From: Paracyclopina nana
Lineage: Eukaryota > Arthropoda > Copepoda > Cyclopoida > Cyclopettidae
Length of the DNA stretch: 64,000 bases
Direction: 5' to 3'
Assembly: GCA_019096065.1 (NCBI GenBank)
Contig: JAGUCH010000001.1
Span: 14,446,001-14,510,000, forward strand
This document shows positions 62,554 to 64,000 of this stretch, in pieces (positions within the stretch are counted from its first letter, which is position 1; every line of letters begins with the position of its first letter). The position numbers were made by a program, and so were the translations under genes. The notes beneath the pieces are model-generated. The model was not told where the DNA came from. It did no database searches and saw only the letters and a list, made by a program, of their open reading frames with translations.

Positions 62554-62626
62554 GCCGTGATAGCTCAGTTGGGAGAGCGTTAGACTGAAGATCTAAAGGT
62601 CCCCGGTTCGATCCCGGGTCGCGGCA
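62554..62626 (+). tRNA. tRNA-Phe (GAA), second copy
   Basis: Identical over all 73 bases to the minus-strand copy at 61895-61967. Cloverleaf, GAA anticodon, A and B boxes and A73 are intact. A T5 Pol III terminator lies at 62629-62633. The acceptor stem (GCCGTGA/TCGCGGC) differs from the GCCGAAA/TTTCGGC stem that I recall as typical of animal tRNA-Phe, with matched changes on both sides. Confidence 0.97.
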
Positions 62627-62633
62627 AGTTTTT

Positions 62634-64000
62634 AAATTGGCTTCATGTCCCATAATTTTGCACTTAATGAGCATCTGGTACCTACGCGACATCAACTTTT
62701 TGGCACTGGTTGAGCGCCTTTCTTCGGACTTGTCCCATTTCAATTGCTTTCTTCTAGCTCCAATATCGTTTGAGATTTTGGCCAGATAGATATTCTTCTT
62801 CCGATGAAAATCCAAAGGGGCTTCAGCCAACAGTGAAAACATAAATAAGGATTGAATTTCAATTGCCTCCTGCTAGCTATCTCTGACTTCGACGGTTTTA
62901 TATCCCATGGCAAACAATAACAATTCGGAACGAGCAAAATGCTGCTGCCTTTTTATGACACACCACACACACATCTTCACAAAGTACCAAAGATAACCCA
63001 TTAGGGACCCCTAAACATCCCACCACTCCTGCTGACATCGGGAAGAAATCCCTTTGAATTTCGAAAATGTATGACTGCTTGCATGTAGGAACAGTGTGCA
63101 TTTTGCCAAATTTGTGTGCTAAACCTGTGCCTCCAACTCTGTCATTACTCTTGGGATGAAAATGATTGATGAGAGCTTTCTCGCGGCTTCTACGGTGGTG
63201 TCCCCCAATTCCTTATTCTTCTCGTCTTTCACACACATAAAGCAATCACAAAGATTTATGTAGAAAAGGCTTCTTCGATAAAAACCCAGAGAGATTCTAA
63301 TGATGCCAAAACCTTAAAAGTAGACATTTGTCAATAGATAAGAAGGAGAAGTTTGTGGTGGTCATCTCCTTCTTTCAGTCTGACGATGGGCGAGGGAGAC
63401 TCTAAGTGCGTTGACGTTTTTGACCCATTAATTCCCACTATGCTCCTTTTCGAGCCATTGAGCTTTTAGACAATGGAACCAGCCGACCTTGCCGCCGTAA
63501 TTATCTGACCCCGCCAGCAGCAAAGTTAAGCACTAAAAGAAAGCTGAATTAGTCTCGATAATCAATACATAAATCTTAATTGGTCCCTGCTTATCAGCTC
63601 ATAAACTCGCCTCATTTTCTACTCACTCTGTGGTATATGCAGTTTTTGTTTTGCAGTAACGCGCAAAAATCACAAAATGGTGCGCCTGGGTTATTGTGCT
63701 CTTTTTGTTCTTTGTTTGTGCGCTCGCGCGCGCGACATCATTTGTATATTTTCGGCAAATGGAGGAGATTTTTCTTCTGCTTTCCCATTTCGGGGCTGGC
63801 ACCTGAGAGGAATGCATAATTCCCTGCCCTTTTTTCTTCATTTTCAGCCAACCAACATGATTGCGCCATTATAACTTGATTGTGCGGCAACAGAGAGGTT
63901 GCGTGAAATGCACAATAATTGCGCTGTGCACTAACTTCTCCAATAAAGGGATTTCATCCCTTTTTTGCAACGTCACCACTTGACCTCGGCGAATGTATGA
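62634..64000. other. Non-coding 3' end of window
   Basis: No supported gene. Short frames on both strands without domains. A CGCGCGCGCG run lies near 63725. A 5S-like word near 63520 does not extend. Confidence 0.5.

Noticed and set aside
63480-63540. 5S rRNA-like word (AAGTTAAGCA)
   Set aside because: Similarity is limited to about ten bases; the surrounding 5S structure is absent.
1-64000. CRISPR array, bacterial operons, rRNA genes or viral genes
   Set aside because: No regularly spaced direct repeats, no operon-like coding density, no rRNA signature and no viral protein frames; the window is eukaryotic.

Overview
This is a eukaryotic, almost certainly animal (probably arthropod) genomic window dominated by one gene: a large zinc-finger/homeodomain transcription factor of the ZFHX3/ZFHX4 (ATBF1) and Drosophila zfh2 family, on the + strand. 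Two very long coding exons, 20504-23447 and 26652-32363, join in phase across a 3.2 kb intron. They encode 2885 residues plus a split Gly codon, with about 17 C2H2 fingers and four homeodomains. The arthropod suggestion rests on zfh2-like gene structure, short-intron signals, GC-rich exons in AT-rich flanks and arthropod-like core promoter motifs. It is an inference, not a species call.

Layout. 1-10.2 kb: AT-rich non-coding DNA with homeodomain-type sites and one microexon-like segment. 10.2-17.3 kb: three GC/CpG-richer patches ending in good 5' splice sites (10342, 15260, 17270), candidate alternative non-coding first exons; one contains a 48-codon smORF. 17.3-20.4 kb: intron. 20444-23447: first coding exon. 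23448-26651: intron. 26652-32363: second coding exon with all four homeodomains. If its donor is ignored, the frame continues to a stop at 32464, 40 bases before an AATAAA, so a short composite terminal exon is possible. 32.4-64 kb: no long coding exon. It holds two juxtaposed acceptor|donor sites typical of recursive splicing (38540|38541 and 45923|45924), a possible terminal exon at 51091, a mobile-element patch (34.8-36.5 kb: hairpin, tRNA-like SINE, foldback element), a 399-bp foldback element at 44.5-44.9 kb, a possible tiny spliced gene at 53.7 kb, and two identical divergent tRNA-Phe(GAA) genes at 61.9 and 62.6 kb.

How it fits together. The window looks like the locus of one developmental regulator with a large regulatory hinterland. 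The most interesting signals concern RNA processing: alternative first exons, a coding exon that begins with a regenerated donor sequence, a likely long 3' intron with recursive splice points, and competing 3' ends. All splice and promoter calls come from reading motifs; none is backed by transcripts.
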